A program made the translations under genes and the position numbers. A stretch of DNA of 64,000 nucleotides from contig NZ_JAPHNL010000113.1 of assembly GCF_026274175.1 (NCBI RefSeq), positions 1 to 64,000 of the forward strand. Reading direction: 5' to 3'. The notes under the pieces are model-generated. The model was not told the DNA's origin. It saw only the letters and a list, made by a program, of their open reading frames with translations, and made no database searches. The stretch comes from Streptomyces beihaiensis. Lineage in GTDB: Bacteria; Actinomycetota; Actinomycetes; Streptomycetales; Streptomycetaceae. Positions within the stretch are counted from its first letter, which is position 1. Each line of letters starts with the position of its first letter. Of this stretch, positions 42,759 to 51,048 are shown in pieces.

Positions 42759-43610
42759 TCACAGTTCCTTGGACAAGCGGTGGATGAACTCTGTAGACGC
42801 TGAGGGGGCCAACGTGGCCTTTTCTACCTTACGGAGCAGTGTGCGCAGACGCTTGAGCTGAGGCTCTGCGTCGATGAACGCCGTGCCGGTCGGAGCGTCG
42901 CGGAGCCCGGTGTCCAGCTGGGGCAGTGGCCCGCCGACGTACAGCATCGACGCCCCGGCCCCGGCGAAGTCGTCCTGGTCGACAGGGATGACCCGGACGA
43001 CGACGTGTCCGTTCTCGATCTGCCGGAGGATTTCGAGCAGTTGAGTGCGAGCGACGCGGCGGTCGGCTACCCGGACTCGGAGCGCGAACTCATGGATCGT
43101 CGTCTCGTAGGGCGTCGGGCTGGCGCCCTGGATGACCGTGCGCCGTGCCATGCGGTGTTCCACCCGGGGCTCCACCTCGCTTCGGGGCAGACCTGGCGCC
43201 ATGTACGTATAGATGGCGCGGGCGTAGTCGGCGGTTTGCAGGAGACCGGGAACGTGCGTGATCACGACCTCGTGGAGAAACGAGGCATGGTGCTCCAGCT
43301 CGGCCAGATCGAGGAAGGCCGGTGGGAGGACTCCTCGGTACTCCTCCCACCAGCCCCGGGTACGGTCCGTCGCCATGTCGACCAGAGCCTGGATCAAGGC
43401 AGCATCCGTGCAGGCGTAGTGCGCCGCGAGCCGACGGACGCGCTCTGCGCTCACACCCGCGACACCGGACTCGATCTGACTGATCTGGACGGAGTCGGCC
43501 CCGAGCAGCGCGGCAGCCTCTCGGCCCTTCATGCCCGCCGCCTCGCGCAGTTTGCGCAGCTCAGCGCCAAGGCGCACTCTCCGCGCGGTGAGATGCCTCT
43601 TCGGCGGCAT
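42759..43610 (-). CDS. XRE-DUF5753 regulator (WhiJ-like)
   Basis: 283 aa. XRE helix-turn-helix at about 14-70 (LRKLREAAGMKGREAAALLGADSVQ, then QISQIESGVAGV), then the DUF5753 domain (about 95-275, with FLHEVVITHVPGLLQTADYAR). AGAGG precedes ATG 43610. It is divergent from the RsbW-like ATPase, with a short palindrome between. WhiJ-type regulators act with DUF397 partners on development and antibiotic production. Confidence 0.93.
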   Translation of the reverse strand: MPPKRHLTARRVRLGAELRKLREAAGMKGREAAALLGADSVQISQIESGVAGVSAERVRRLAAHYACTDAALIQALVDMATDRTRGWWEEYRGVLPPAFLDLAELEHHASFLHEVVITHVPGLLQTADYARAIYTYMAPGLPRSEVEPRVEHRMARRTVIQGASPTPYETTIHEFALRVRVADRRVARTQLLEILRQIENGHVVVRVIPVDQDDFAGAGASMLYVGGPLPQLDTGLRDAPTGTAFIDAEPQLKRLRTLLRKVEKATLAPSASTEFIHRLSKEL

Positions 43611-43685
43611 GGGGGCCTCTTTGCTCTCAACTGCCGGTGATTCACAACCCGTTCGAGCGACAGAATACGGGAACCGCTTGCGGTC

Positions 43686-43699
43686 TCCTAATTTTAGGA
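43686..43699. promoter_or_regulatory. AT-rich palindrome between the WhiJ-like regulator and ATPase genes
   Basis: TCCTAA-TT-TTAGGA, 6-bp arms, in an unusually AT-rich patch 76 bp upstream of the XRE start and 158 bp upstream of the ATPase start. It is flanked by CGGT and ACCG. A plausible operator for autoregulation by the XRE protein. Confidence 0.5.
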
Positions 43700-43856
43700 A
43701 ATACCGTCGGTGACGTTCTTGGAACGCTGCGCATCCAGTGGGCCGGAAGCGCATTGCTTCGGCGTGCCATGCCGGGGCGACAGGCCACCGCCCGCGCAAC
43801 TCACAGACCGGCAGCGTAGCGGCCCCAACATCCCGCCTGACCAACGGAGTTCAGCC

Positions 43857-44285
43857 ATGCCGAAAGACGATCAGGACCAGTACGTCACCGAACCCTGGGA
43901 GTACGCCCTGTACATCCCCCACGACCCACGGGCGGTGACGGTCAGTCGACGCACGCTGCGCCTCATCCTCGCCGCGCACGGCCTCCCGCACCTCGCCGAC
44001 ACGGCCGAACTGCTCGCCACGGAGCTGATCTCCAACGCCGTACGGCACACGAAGGGCCCCGCCGCCCTCCGCCTGCGCTGGTCCGGCGGGATTCTGCGGA
44101 TCGGGGCGTGGGACGCCGACCCGAACCCGCCCGCCCCGCCGCTGCACGTGCCGCCCGACACCGAGGCGGGGCGCGGCCTCGACATCGTGCGGGCCTGCGC
44201 CGACGGCTGGGGCTGGCACCCGTACGCGACGAGCCCGGACACCGGAAAGTACGTGTGGTGCGAGCTCGGAAGGGTCGCGGCTTAG
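43857..44285 (+). CDS. RsbW-like ATP-binding protein (HATPase_c_2)
   Basis: 142 aa. N-box ELLATELISNAVRHTKG and G1 box AWDADPN, then a final G2-like AGRGLDIVRACADGWG show a GHKL ATPase of the anti-sigma/RsbW class. These are common beside XRE-DUF5753/DUF397 modules. GGAG precedes ATG 43857 by 7 nt. Its partner sigma or anti-anti-sigma factor is not in the window. Confidence 0.9.
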   Translation: MPKDDQDQYVTEPWEYALYIPHDPRAVTVSRRTLRLILAAHGLPHLADTAELLATELISNAVRHTKGPAALRLRWSGGILRIGAWDADPNPPAPPLHVPPDTEAGRGLDIVRACADGWGWHPYATSPDTGKYVWCELGRVAA

Positions 44286-44288
44286 CCC

Positions 44289-44514
44289 ATGGTCAGTTCG
44301 CCGCACGAGCCGATGCACCGGTTCTTCGAGAAGGACACGGCCGCGCTGATCCGCATGGGGAGAAGGGCGAGAGAAAGAAGGGTGGTTGGGAGCGGGAGCG
44401 GCAGCCCTGGAACAGACGGAACCCGAGAGCGCGGCGGTGCTGGCCATGCTTGTGGAGGCAGACCTTGTGGACCCCGAGGCCAAGAAGGCGCGGCCGACCG
44501 CTTCCGCCCCGTGA
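44289..44514 (+). pseudogene. Remnant of a MVSSPHE-type Streptomyces protein
   Basis: The frame opens MVSSPHEPMHRFFEKDTAALIRM, the usual N-terminus of a family of about 300 aa common in Streptomyces (recalled, resembling Rpn/DUF4351-type transposase-related proteins). It then breaks. Another frame continues ALEQTEPESAAVLAMLVEAD and stops at 44514. The bulk of the gene is missing. It starts 3 bp after the ATPase stop, so it may have been part of that unit. Confidence 0.6.
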
Positions 44515-44546
44515 CCGACTGACCGAACCGACCCCCATCCTAGAAA

Positions 44547-44578
44547 AGTGTCGCAGTTATACGCAAAACTGCGACACT
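44547..44578. terminator. 12-bp inverted repeat before the YCII gene
   Basis: AGTGTCGCAGTT, 8-nt loop, AACTGCGACACT; perfect 12-bp stem with AAA before and a short CTT after. It lies 39 bp before ATG 44617. It could terminate the upstream remnant transcript or be an operator for the downstream gene; its symmetry and position allow both. Confidence 0.55.
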
Positions 44579-44616
44579 CTTCCCAGCCATACCCCGTGCC
44601 GGGCAGGCTTCGGGCC

Positions 44617-45171
44617 ATGGAGTTCCTCTGCTACCACCGTGATCGCCCCGGCTCCGGGCCGTTGCGCGACGAACTGATCGAAGCGCACTGGGCCTACATG
44701 GACCGGTACGAGAAGGAAATGATCGCGCGCGGGCCGACCTTCGCCGATGACGGCGAGACTCTCCACGGCAGCCTCCACATCGTCGACCTGCCGGATGCGA
44801 CCGCCGCCCGGACCTTCGCCTTCGACGAGCCCGGCTACCAGGCAGGTGCCTACCGGGACGTCCTGCTGCGCCGGTGGCACAACGTACTGGGGCGCACCAT
44901 GTGGGAGCTTCCCGGCGGCCGCGTCGGCGACGAAGGGAACCGGTACCTGGTGCTCGGTTTCGGTTGCGCGCAGCATGACGACGAGACCCCGCCGCCCGGC
45001 TGGAACGGCGTGATCTCGTACGGGCTGTTGCTGTCCGACGACGGGGCGCTCCGGCTCGGCACCGCGGCACTGGTGCGTGCCCCGGACGGGGACCGCGCCC
45101 GGACCGTGCTCTCCGAGCGCCAGTACGCGCACATCGAGGTCCACGCCTGGGAGCCCGGCGGGCGGCGCTGA
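44617..45171 (+). CDS. YCII-related domain protein
   Basis: 184 aa. The N-terminal half is a dimeric alpha/beta-barrel YCII domain (HRDRPGSGPLRDELIEAHWAYM, then GPTFADDGETLHGSLHIVDL with the conserved His/Asp). The C-terminal half (WHNVLGRTMWELPGG onward) is an extension with no recognised domain. YCII proteins include dehydrochlorinases and many of unknown role. ATG 44617 fits the domain start. It converges on the amino-acid permease. Confidence 0.82.
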   Translation: MEFLCYHRDRPGSGPLRDELIEAHWAYMDRYEKEMIARGPTFADDGETLHGSLHIVDLPDATAARTFAFDEPGYQAGAYRDVLLRRWHNVLGRTMWELPGGRVGDEGNRYLVLGFGCAQHDDETPPPGWNGVISYGLLLSDDGALRLGTAALVRAPDGDRARTVLSERQYAHIEVHAWEPGGRR

Positions 45172-45182
45172 GCCGTTCCCGG

Positions 45183-46511
45183 TCACCTGTCACCCGCCCC
45201 CTTCGGCGCATGCGGCGCCGCCCCCGGCGGCAGCGCGCGGCCACGGGCTCTGATCGCCGTCTCGGCCAGCACGGCCACGGCGAGCATGGCGCCGAACACC
45301 GCGAGCTGGCGCGGGATCGTGGTGGCGGCGTACGCCGTCAGGGCCGCCAGGCAGACGACGCATGCCGCCACACCGCAACCGGCGGCGATCCTCGCCGCGC
45401 GGCGGGCGTCCGGGAGGCGGGATGCGGCCAGGTTCACCGCGGCGAAGACGATCAGGAAGCCGGCCGATCCCATCAGGCTGATGCCCTCGATGTCGACCAG
45501 GTTGACGATGAGGAGCGTGCCGAGCGTCGTCGCGATGAGGCCGCCGATCGGGCGGTGCCAGACAGGCTCGGCCAGGTGCTCGGGCAGTTCGCCGTGGCGG
45601 GCCATCAGGTACGTGAACTTGGCGGTTCCGTACAGCGTGGCGTTGATCGCGCTCGCCGTCGACACCACCGCGGCGATCGCGATGAGGGAGAAGCCCGCCT
45701 GGCCGAGCAGGGGCCGCGCCGCGATCGCCAGGGCGTAGTCGCGGTCGTGGGCGATCTGGTCGGACGTGAGGTTGCCCACCGCCACGAACGCCACCAGGAC
45801 GTACAGGACGATCACCGCCGCGATGGAGATCAGGTAGGCGCGGGGGAGCGTGCGCTCCGGCTGCCTCGCGTCCTCCGCCGCGTTGGCGATCAGCTCGAAG
45901 CCCTCGTAGCCGAGGAAGATGAGTGTGCCGGCGTAGACGATCGAGGCGCCGTGCGGATACGCCGACGGGGCGACCCGCGCCGTGTCGACGAAGGCCAGGC
46001 CGCCGACGCAGAAGACCAGCAGGACCGTCACCTTGAAGTAGACCAGGATCGACTCCGCCCGGCCGACCACCTTCGCCCCGGCCATGTTGAGCGCCGCGAA
46101 ACAGACGACGACGCCGCTGCCCAGGAGTCGGCGCCAGCCGTCGGACAGGCCGAGCAGCGCGGCCAGGTAGGAGCCGAAGGCGACGGCGTACAGGCCGAGC
46201 ATGACGAAGTAGCTCAGCCAGAGGAGGAGGTTGAGCGGGCCCGCCACTCGCGTGCCGAAGGAACGGTCGAGGAACGCCGCCGTGCCGCCCCGGCTGCGGA
46301 CCCGTACCGAAAGCAGCGCGTACGAGACGCCGGTGAGCGCCGCGACGACGCCGCCGACCAGGAACGAGAGGTACGCGCCCGCGCCCGCCACCTGCACGGT
46401 CAGGCCCAGGACCGAGAAGATGCCGCCGCCGACCATGCCGCCGATTCCGATGGAGACCAGGGCCGGTACCCCGAGGCCCGTCCGATGCTCCCGCGTGCCT
46501 GCTGCCGGCAT
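45183..46511 (-). CDS. APC superfamily amino-acid permease
   Basis: 442 aa with about 12 membrane helices. The unwound TM1 motif IGIGGMVGGGIFSVLG is characteristic of APC transporters, with GYEGFELIANAAED in TM6. AGGAG lies just before ATG 46511; the frame could extend to 46529 but without a ribosome site. Substrate unknown: probably an amino acid taken up by proton symport. Monocistronic, separated from the gal symporter unit by a terminator. Confidence 0.9.
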   Translation of the reverse strand: MPAAGTREHRTGLGVPALVSIGIGGMVGGGIFSVLGLTVQVAGAGAYLSFLVGGVVAALTGVSYALLSVRVRSRGGTAAFLDRSFGTRVAGPLNLLLWLSYFVMLGLYAVAFGSYLAALLGLSDGWRRLLGSGVVVCFAALNMAGAKVVGRAESILVYFKVTVLLVFCVGGLAFVDTARVAPSAYPHGASIVYAGTLIFLGYEGFELIANAAEDARQPERTLPRAYLISIAAVIVLYVLVAFVAVGNLTSDQIAHDRDYALAIAARPLLGQAGFSLIAIAAVVSTASAINATLYGTAKFTYLMARHGELPEHLAEPVWHRPIGGLIATTLGTLLIVNLVDIEGISLMGSAGFLIVFAAVNLAASRLPDARRAARIAAGCGVAACVVCLAALTAYAATTIPRQLAVFGAMLAVAVLAETAIRARGRALPPGAAPHAPKGAGDR

Positions 46512-46643
46512 CCGGACTCCTCGTGTCACGGCCCCGTGATCCCGTCCTCATGGCCCCTCTTCATGGCCCGTCCTCATGGTCCCGTCCGCGAGTAGATCCC
46601 GGGGGCTGACCCGCCGGACAGGGCCCATCGGGGCACAGAAAGG

Positions 46644-46681
46644 GGCCGGGGTCCATCGCTCTCCAGCGGTGGACCCCGGCC
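46644..46681. terminator. Terminator of the galactose symporter unit
   Basis: GGCCGGGGTCCATCGC / GCGGTGGACCCCGGCC, a 16-bp stem with one G-T pair and a 6-nt loop, 22 bp past the stop of the small membrane protein gene. No U tract. Confidence 0.88.
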
Positions 46682-46702
46682 GTTCCAGGTTTCGGCACCC
46701 CG

Positions 46703-47005
46703 CTACTCGCCGGACTCCTCCGGCGTCGGCGGCGCCGTGGGGCGCAGCTTCAGCCACACCAGGAAGAACAGGCCGAGGGCCAGCATGCCGAGCCCCGTCC
46801 ACAGGTTGATGTTGACGTTCTCGGCCTTCTTCAGGTCCGCGTCCGAGGCGGTGATGCCCGCGATCGTCACGATCACGCCGTAGACCACGAACAGACCGCC
46901 GATGATGCGCCGGATGTCGAAGAGGCGGGCCGCCGTCGCGGACTTGCGCTCCAGCTCGGAGACCGTGTGCTGGAGTTCGGATTCTGACTTGTCGTTGTCA
47001 GACAT
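46703..47005 (-). CDS. Small two-helix membrane protein, symporter partner
   Basis: 100 aa. Hydrophilic helix (about 5-28, coiled-coil-like), then two hydrophobic helices (about 34-52 and 69-86) and a Pro-rich tail. It lies 18 bp after the Na+/solute symporter stop in the same transcript and before the terminator, so it is probably a transporter accessory subunit. It is analogous in position to the DUF485-type partners of some SSS permeases, but it is not clearly of that family. Confidence 0.8.
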   Translation of the reverse strand: MSDNDKSESELQHTVSELERKSATAARLFDIRRIIGGLFVVYGVIVTIAGITASDADLKKAENVNINLWTGLGMLALGLFFLVWLKLRPTAPPTPEESGE

Positions 47006-47023
47006 GAGGGATCTGGCCTCCGA

Positions 47024-48718
47024 TCAGAGGGAGTAGGGGAGGTAGCACAGCGCCGCGAGGACGATCGCGCCCCAGCCGAGCAGGGCCGGCCTGCGGTACC
47101 AGGCGTCGTCGCCCTCGGCGGGCGGCTCCTCGATGCCGGGGGCCGTCGTGCCGTAGACCAGGCCGGCCAGTTCCGCCTCCGGCTTGGGGGCGGTGAAGAG
47201 CGTGACGGCCACCATGACCACCGCGCCCGCCACGAAGCCGACGATCGCCGAGACGAAGTTGGCGCCCTGGTCGGTGGGGATGCCGATGACGCCGTGCTTG
47301 TAGATCCAGAAGTAGTTGATCATCGCTGCCGTCGTGCCTGCCAGCAGGCCCCACACGCCGGATTTCATCGACGCGCGCTTCCAGAACATGCCGATGATGA
47401 AGACGACGAACATCGGGACGTTGAAGAAGGAGAACAGGGTCTGGAGGTAGCCCATGATGTTCGAGAACGACGAGGCGATGAAGGCCGTGCCGATCGAGAG
47501 CAGCACGCCGATCGCCGTGATGGCGCGGCCGAACTTCAGGTAGTAGCCGTCGGGCCTGTCGGTCTTCACGTACTTGGCCCAGATGTCGTACGTGAACACC
47601 GTGTTGAAGGACGAGACGTTGGCCGCCATGCCCGCCATGAAGGCGGCCAGGAGACCCGTCACCGCGATGCCGAGGACGCCGTTGGGCAGCAGTTCCTGCA
47701 TCAGGTACGGGATCGCGTCGTTGTACGTGAGGTCCGAGCCCGCCGTGCCGATCTTCGGGACGAGCACCGCGGCCACCAGGCCGGGGATCATGACGAGGAA
47801 GACGATGAACATCTTCGGGAACGCCGCGATCAGCGGGGTCCGCTGTGCCGCGCTCAGGTTCTTCGCCGACAGGGCGCGCTGGACCTCCGCGAAGTTCGTC
47901 GTCCAGTAGCCGAAGGAGAGGACGAAGCCCAGGCCGAGGATGATCGTCAGCCAGTTCGCGCCGAGCGGGTTCGCGTCGCCGATGCCGGTGCCGCCCCAGG
48001 CGGTCAGGAAGTTGTGGCCGTGCGCGGACTCCAGCGAGTCCGTCATGCCGCCCCAGCCGCCGACCCGCTTGAGGCCGATGACGCACAGGGGGATCAGGGC
48101 CGCCAGGATCACGAAGAACTGGAGGACCTCGTTGTAGATCGCCGAGGACAGGCCGCCGATGGTGATGTAGACGAGGACGAACAGGCCCGCCACGACGATC
48201 GCCACCCACTGCGGCCAGCCGAGCAGCGCCTCGACGACGATCGCGAGCGCGTACAGGTTCACCCCCGCGATCAGGACCGCCGCGAACGCGAACAGCGCCG
48301 AGCTGAGCAGGTGGGCCGACTTGTCGAAGCGCTGGAGGAGGAACTCCGGCACCGAGCGGACCTTGCTGCGGTAGTAGAACGGCATCATCACCAGGCCGAG
48401 GAAGACCATGGCCGGGATGGCGCCGATCCAGTACCAGTGGACGACCGCGACGCCGTACTGCGCGCCGGTCGCCGCCATGCCGAGGATCTCCGTGGCGCCC
48501 AGGTTGGCGGCGATGAAGGCGAGGCCGGTGACCCAGGCGGGCAGCGAGCGCCCGGAGAGGAAGAAGTCGAGGCTGGTCTTGACCGAGCGGCGGGCCGCGA
48601 AGCCGATGCCCAGGACGACGACGAAGTAGATCGCGAGGATCGTGTAGTCGAGGCCGTCGGTGGGCAGCCGGAGCCCCGCGGCCAGCGGTATCGAGGCGGT
48701 CGGTGTGGGGGACTGCAT
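47024..48718 (-). CDS. Sodium/solute symporter, probably for galactose
   Basis: 564 aa, about 14 helices, SSS family (SGLT type). Diagnostic segments: DFFLSGRSLPAWVTGLAFIA, NLGATEILGMAATGAQYG and the TM5 region VYITIGGLSSAIYNEVLQFF. The SGLT-like pattern and divergence from galTEK point to galactose uptake (inference from context). ATG 48718 starts 231 bp from galT. A promoter is seen at 48756-48784. Confidence 0.92.
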   Translation of the reverse strand: MQSPTPTASIPLAAGLRLPTDGLDYTILAIYFVVVLGIGFAARRSVKTSLDFFLSGRSLPAWVTGLAFIAANLGATEILGMAATGAQYGVAVVHWYWIGAIPAMVFLGLVMMPFYYRSKVRSVPEFLLQRFDKSAHLLSSALFAFAAVLIAGVNLYALAIVVEALLGWPQWVAIVVAGLFVLVYITIGGLSSAIYNEVLQFFVILAALIPLCVIGLKRVGGWGGMTDSLESAHGHNFLTAWGGTGIGDANPLGANWLTIILGLGFVLSFGYWTTNFAEVQRALSAKNLSAAQRTPLIAAFPKMFIVFLVMIPGLVAAVLVPKIGTAGSDLTYNDAIPYLMQELLPNGVLGIAVTGLLAAFMAGMAANVSSFNTVFTYDIWAKYVKTDRPDGYYLKFGRAITAIGVLLSIGTAFIASSFSNIMGYLQTLFSFFNVPMFVVFIIGMFWKRASMKSGVWGLLAGTTAAMINYFWIYKHGVIGIPTDQGANFVSAIVGFVAGAVVMVAVTLFTAPKPEAELAGLVYGTTAPGIEEPPAEGDDAWYRRPALLGWGAIVLAALCYLPYSL

Positions 48719-48755
48719 GAGATCTCGCTTCGTTGCGCGAACTGAATCAGTCGGA

Positions 48756-48784
48756 AACCTACGCCCGCATCTTCAATAAGTGAA
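48756..48784 (-). promoter_or_regulatory. Candidate promoter of the symporter gene
   Basis: On the minus strand TTCACT (48784-48779), 17-bp spacer, TAGGTT (48761-48756) gives a good vegetative-type promoter about 30-60 bp upstream of ATG 48718. Confidence 0.55.
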
Positions 48785-48948
48785 CAGTTTGCGTGACGTT
48801 CTTTGTTTGTATGTGATCGATACCTCCTGCCCGCCGTCCGCGTTCCGCCGTGATCACGGCCGCGCCTCCCTTGACGGCTCTGTTGGCTTGTGCTTTGTTG
48901 TGTTGAGTTGTGTTTGGTTGTTGCTGACAGGTGCGAGGAGCATCAGAC
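48785..48948 (+). promoter_or_regulatory. galT leader and promoter region, G/T-biased tract
   Basis: In S. lividans the gal operon has a galactose-inducible, glucose-repressed promoter before galT, so the control sites should lie here. Candidate -10 near TATGTGAT (48811-48818). From about 48887 to 48925 the plus strand is nearly only G and T, with repeated TTGTGTTG-like steps, very unlike the surrounding DNA. GAGGAG (48935-48940) sets galT GTG 48949 as the start. Confidence 0.5.
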
Positions 48949-50055
48949 GTGAAGAAGACGTCGACCCGGCTGGCTGACGGTCGCGAGCTCATCTACTACG
49001 ACTCGCGCGACGACGTCGTCCGGGACGCGGTCGACCGCCGCCCCCTCGACCCCACCGTCACCACCTCCGAGGTGCGCCGCGACCCACTGCTCGGCGACTC
49101 GGTGGCCGTCGCCTCGCACCGCCAGGGCCGCACCTACCACCCGCCGGCCGACGAGTGCCCGCTGTGCCCCTCGCGGGGGGAGCGGCTCAGCGAGATCCCC
49201 GACTCCTCCTACGACGTCGTCGTCTTCGAGAACCGCTTCCCCTCGCTCGCCGGTGACTGCGGGCGCTGCGAGGTCGTCTGCTTCACCTCCGAGCACGACC
49301 AGTCCTTCGCCGACCTCACCGAGGAGCAGGCCGGGCTCGTCCTCGATGCGTGGACCGACCGGACCGCGGAGCTCTCGCACCTCGACTCCGTCGCGCAGGT
49401 CTTCTGCTTCGAGAACCGCGGCGCCGAGATCGGCGTCACCCTCGGGCACCCGCACGGACAGATCTACGCGTACCCGTTCGTCACGCCCCGCACCTCCCTC
49501 ATGCTCCGCTCGGTCGCCCAGCACAAGGAGCAGACCGGCGGACGCAACCTCTTCGCCGACGTCGTGGAGAGGGAGACCGCGGACGGCTCGCGGATCGTCC
49601 TCGAGGGCGAGCACTGGGTCGCCTTCGTGCCCTACGCCGCCCACTGGCCCTACGAAGTGCACCTCTACCCCAAGCGCCAGGTCCCCGACCTGCTCGCCCT
49701 CGACGACGCCGCGCGCACAGAGTTCCCCCAGGTCTATCTGGAACTCTTGAGGCGCTTCGACCGGATCTTCGACGGGCGGGACGGCGCGGAGGACGGGCAA
49801 GGCGGCGCGGGCCGGCCGCCGACGCCGTACATCGCCGCATGGCACCAGGCGCCGTTCGGCGGGTTCGAGGAGTTCGGCGGGGACGTGTCCGTCAGCCGGG
49901 ACGACTTCGCCCTCCACCTCGAGCTTTTCACCATTCGCCGCACATCCGGCAAGCTGAAGTTCCTCGCGGGTTCCGAATCAGGCATGAGCGTGTTCATCAA
50001 CGACGTGCCGCCGGAGGCCGCGGCCGAGCGACTGCGAGAGGTAGCGAGCAAGTAA
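48949..50055 (+). CDS. galT: Galactose-1-phosphate uridylyltransferase
   Basis: 368 aa. HIT-superfamily transferase of the Leloir pathway exchanging galactose-1-P and UDP-glucose. Zinc ligands Cys70/Cys73 (DECPLC), active-site GHPHGQ (about 166-171), and C-terminal His near [11 protein letters not shown] 48949 has GAGGAG 8 nt upstream. First gene of galTEK; its TAA shares one base with galE ATG (TAATG). Confidence 0.96.
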   Translation: MKKTSTRLADGRELIYYDSRDDVVRDAVDRRPLDPTVTTSEVRRDPLLGDSVAVASHRQGRTYHPPADECPLCPSRGERLSEIPDSSYDVVVFENRFPSLAGDCGRCEVVCFTSEHDQSFADLTEEQAGLVLDAWTDRTAELSHLDSVAQVFCFENRGAEIGVTLGHPHGQIYAYPFVTPRTSLMLRSVAQHKEQTGGRNLFADVVERETADGSRIVLEGEHWVAFVPYAAHWPYEVHLYPKRQVPDLLALDDAARTEFPQVYLELLRRFDRIFDGRDGAEDGQGGAGRPPTPYIAAWHQAPFGGFEEFGGDVSVSRDDFALHLELFTIRRTSGKLKFLAGSESGMSVFINDVPPEAAAERLREVASK

Positions 50056-51035
50056 TGGGCAAGGCCGTTTCTCGAAAGTACATGGTCACGGGTGGTGCGG
50101 GATACGTCGGCAGTGTCGTCGCGCAGCACCTGATCGAGGCCGATCACGACGTCACCGTCCTCGACAATCTCTCCACCGGGTTCAGGGAGGGCGTCCCGGC
50201 CGGTGCGACCTTCATCGAGGGCGACATCCGCGACGCCCACAAGTGGCTCGACTCCACATACGACGCCGTGCTCCACTTCGCCGCCTTCTCCCAGGTCGGC
50301 GAGTCCGTCGTGAAGCCCGAGAAGTACTGGGCCAACAACGTCGGCGGGACGATGGAACTGCTCGCCGCCATGCGTACCGCGGGCGTGCGCACCCTCGTCT
50401 TCTCCTCCACCGCCGCCACCTACGGCGAACCGGTCAGCACCCCGATCACCGAGACCGACCCGACCGCGCCCACCTCCCCGTACGGCGCCTCCAAGCTCGC
50501 CGTCGACCACATGATCACCGGTGAGGCGGCCGCGCACGGGCTCGCCGCGGTCTCCCTGCGCTACTTCAACGTGGCCGGCGCCTACGGCAGCTGCGGCGAG
50601 CGGCACGACCCCGAGTCGCACCTCATCCCGCTCGTCCTCCAGGTCGCGGCGGGCAAGCGCGAGGCCATCTCCGTCTACGGCGACGACTACCCGACGCCCG
50701 ACGGCACGTGCGTGCGCGACTACATCCACGTCGCCGACCTCGCCGAGGCCCACCTGCTCGCCGTCGAGGCCGCCCGCCCCGGCGAGCACCTCATCTGCAA
50801 CCTCGGCAACGGCAACGGCTTCTCGGTCCGCGAGGTCATCGAGACCGTCCGACAGGTCACCGGCCACCCCGTCCCCGAGGTGACCGCCCCGCGCCGCGGC
50901 GGCGACCCGGCCGTCCTCGTCGCCTCCGCCGCCACCGCGCGCGAGCGCCTCGGCTGGAACCCGACCCGCGCGGACCTCGCGGGCATCGTCGCCGACGCCT
51001 GGGAGTTCGCCCAGGCGCGCCAGCAGGAGAAGTAG
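50055..51035 (+). CDS. galE: UDP-glucose 4-epimerase
   Basis: 326 aa extended SDR. NAD loop GGAGYVGS at 13-20, Ser in FSSTAATYG, catalytic Tyr143 and Lys147 (YGASK), and [13 protein letters not shown]. Regenerates UDP-glucose from UDP-galactose. Translation is coupled to galT by a TAATG overlap. Confidence 0.96.
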   Translation: MGKAVSRKYMVTGGAGYVGSVVAQHLIEADHDVTVLDNLSTGFREGVPAGATFIEGDIRDAHKWLDSTYDAVLHFAAFSQVGESVVKPEKYWANNVGGTMELLAAMRTAGVRTLVFSSTAATYGEPVSTPITETDPTAPTSPYGASKLAVDHMITGEAAAHGLAAVSLRYFNVAGAYGSCGERHDPESHLIPLVLQVAAGKREAISVYGDDYPTPDGTCVRDYIHVADLAEAHLLAVEAARPGEHLICNLGNGNGFSVREVIETVRQVTGHPVPEVTAPRRGGDPAVLVASAATARERLGWNPTRADLAGIVADAWEFAQARQQEK

Positions 51036-51048
51036 GTAACGTCAACTC

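Noticed and set aside
41952-44514. Phage or integrative element
   Set aside because: No integrase, attachment-site repeats or structural genes; only a regulatory module and gene debris.
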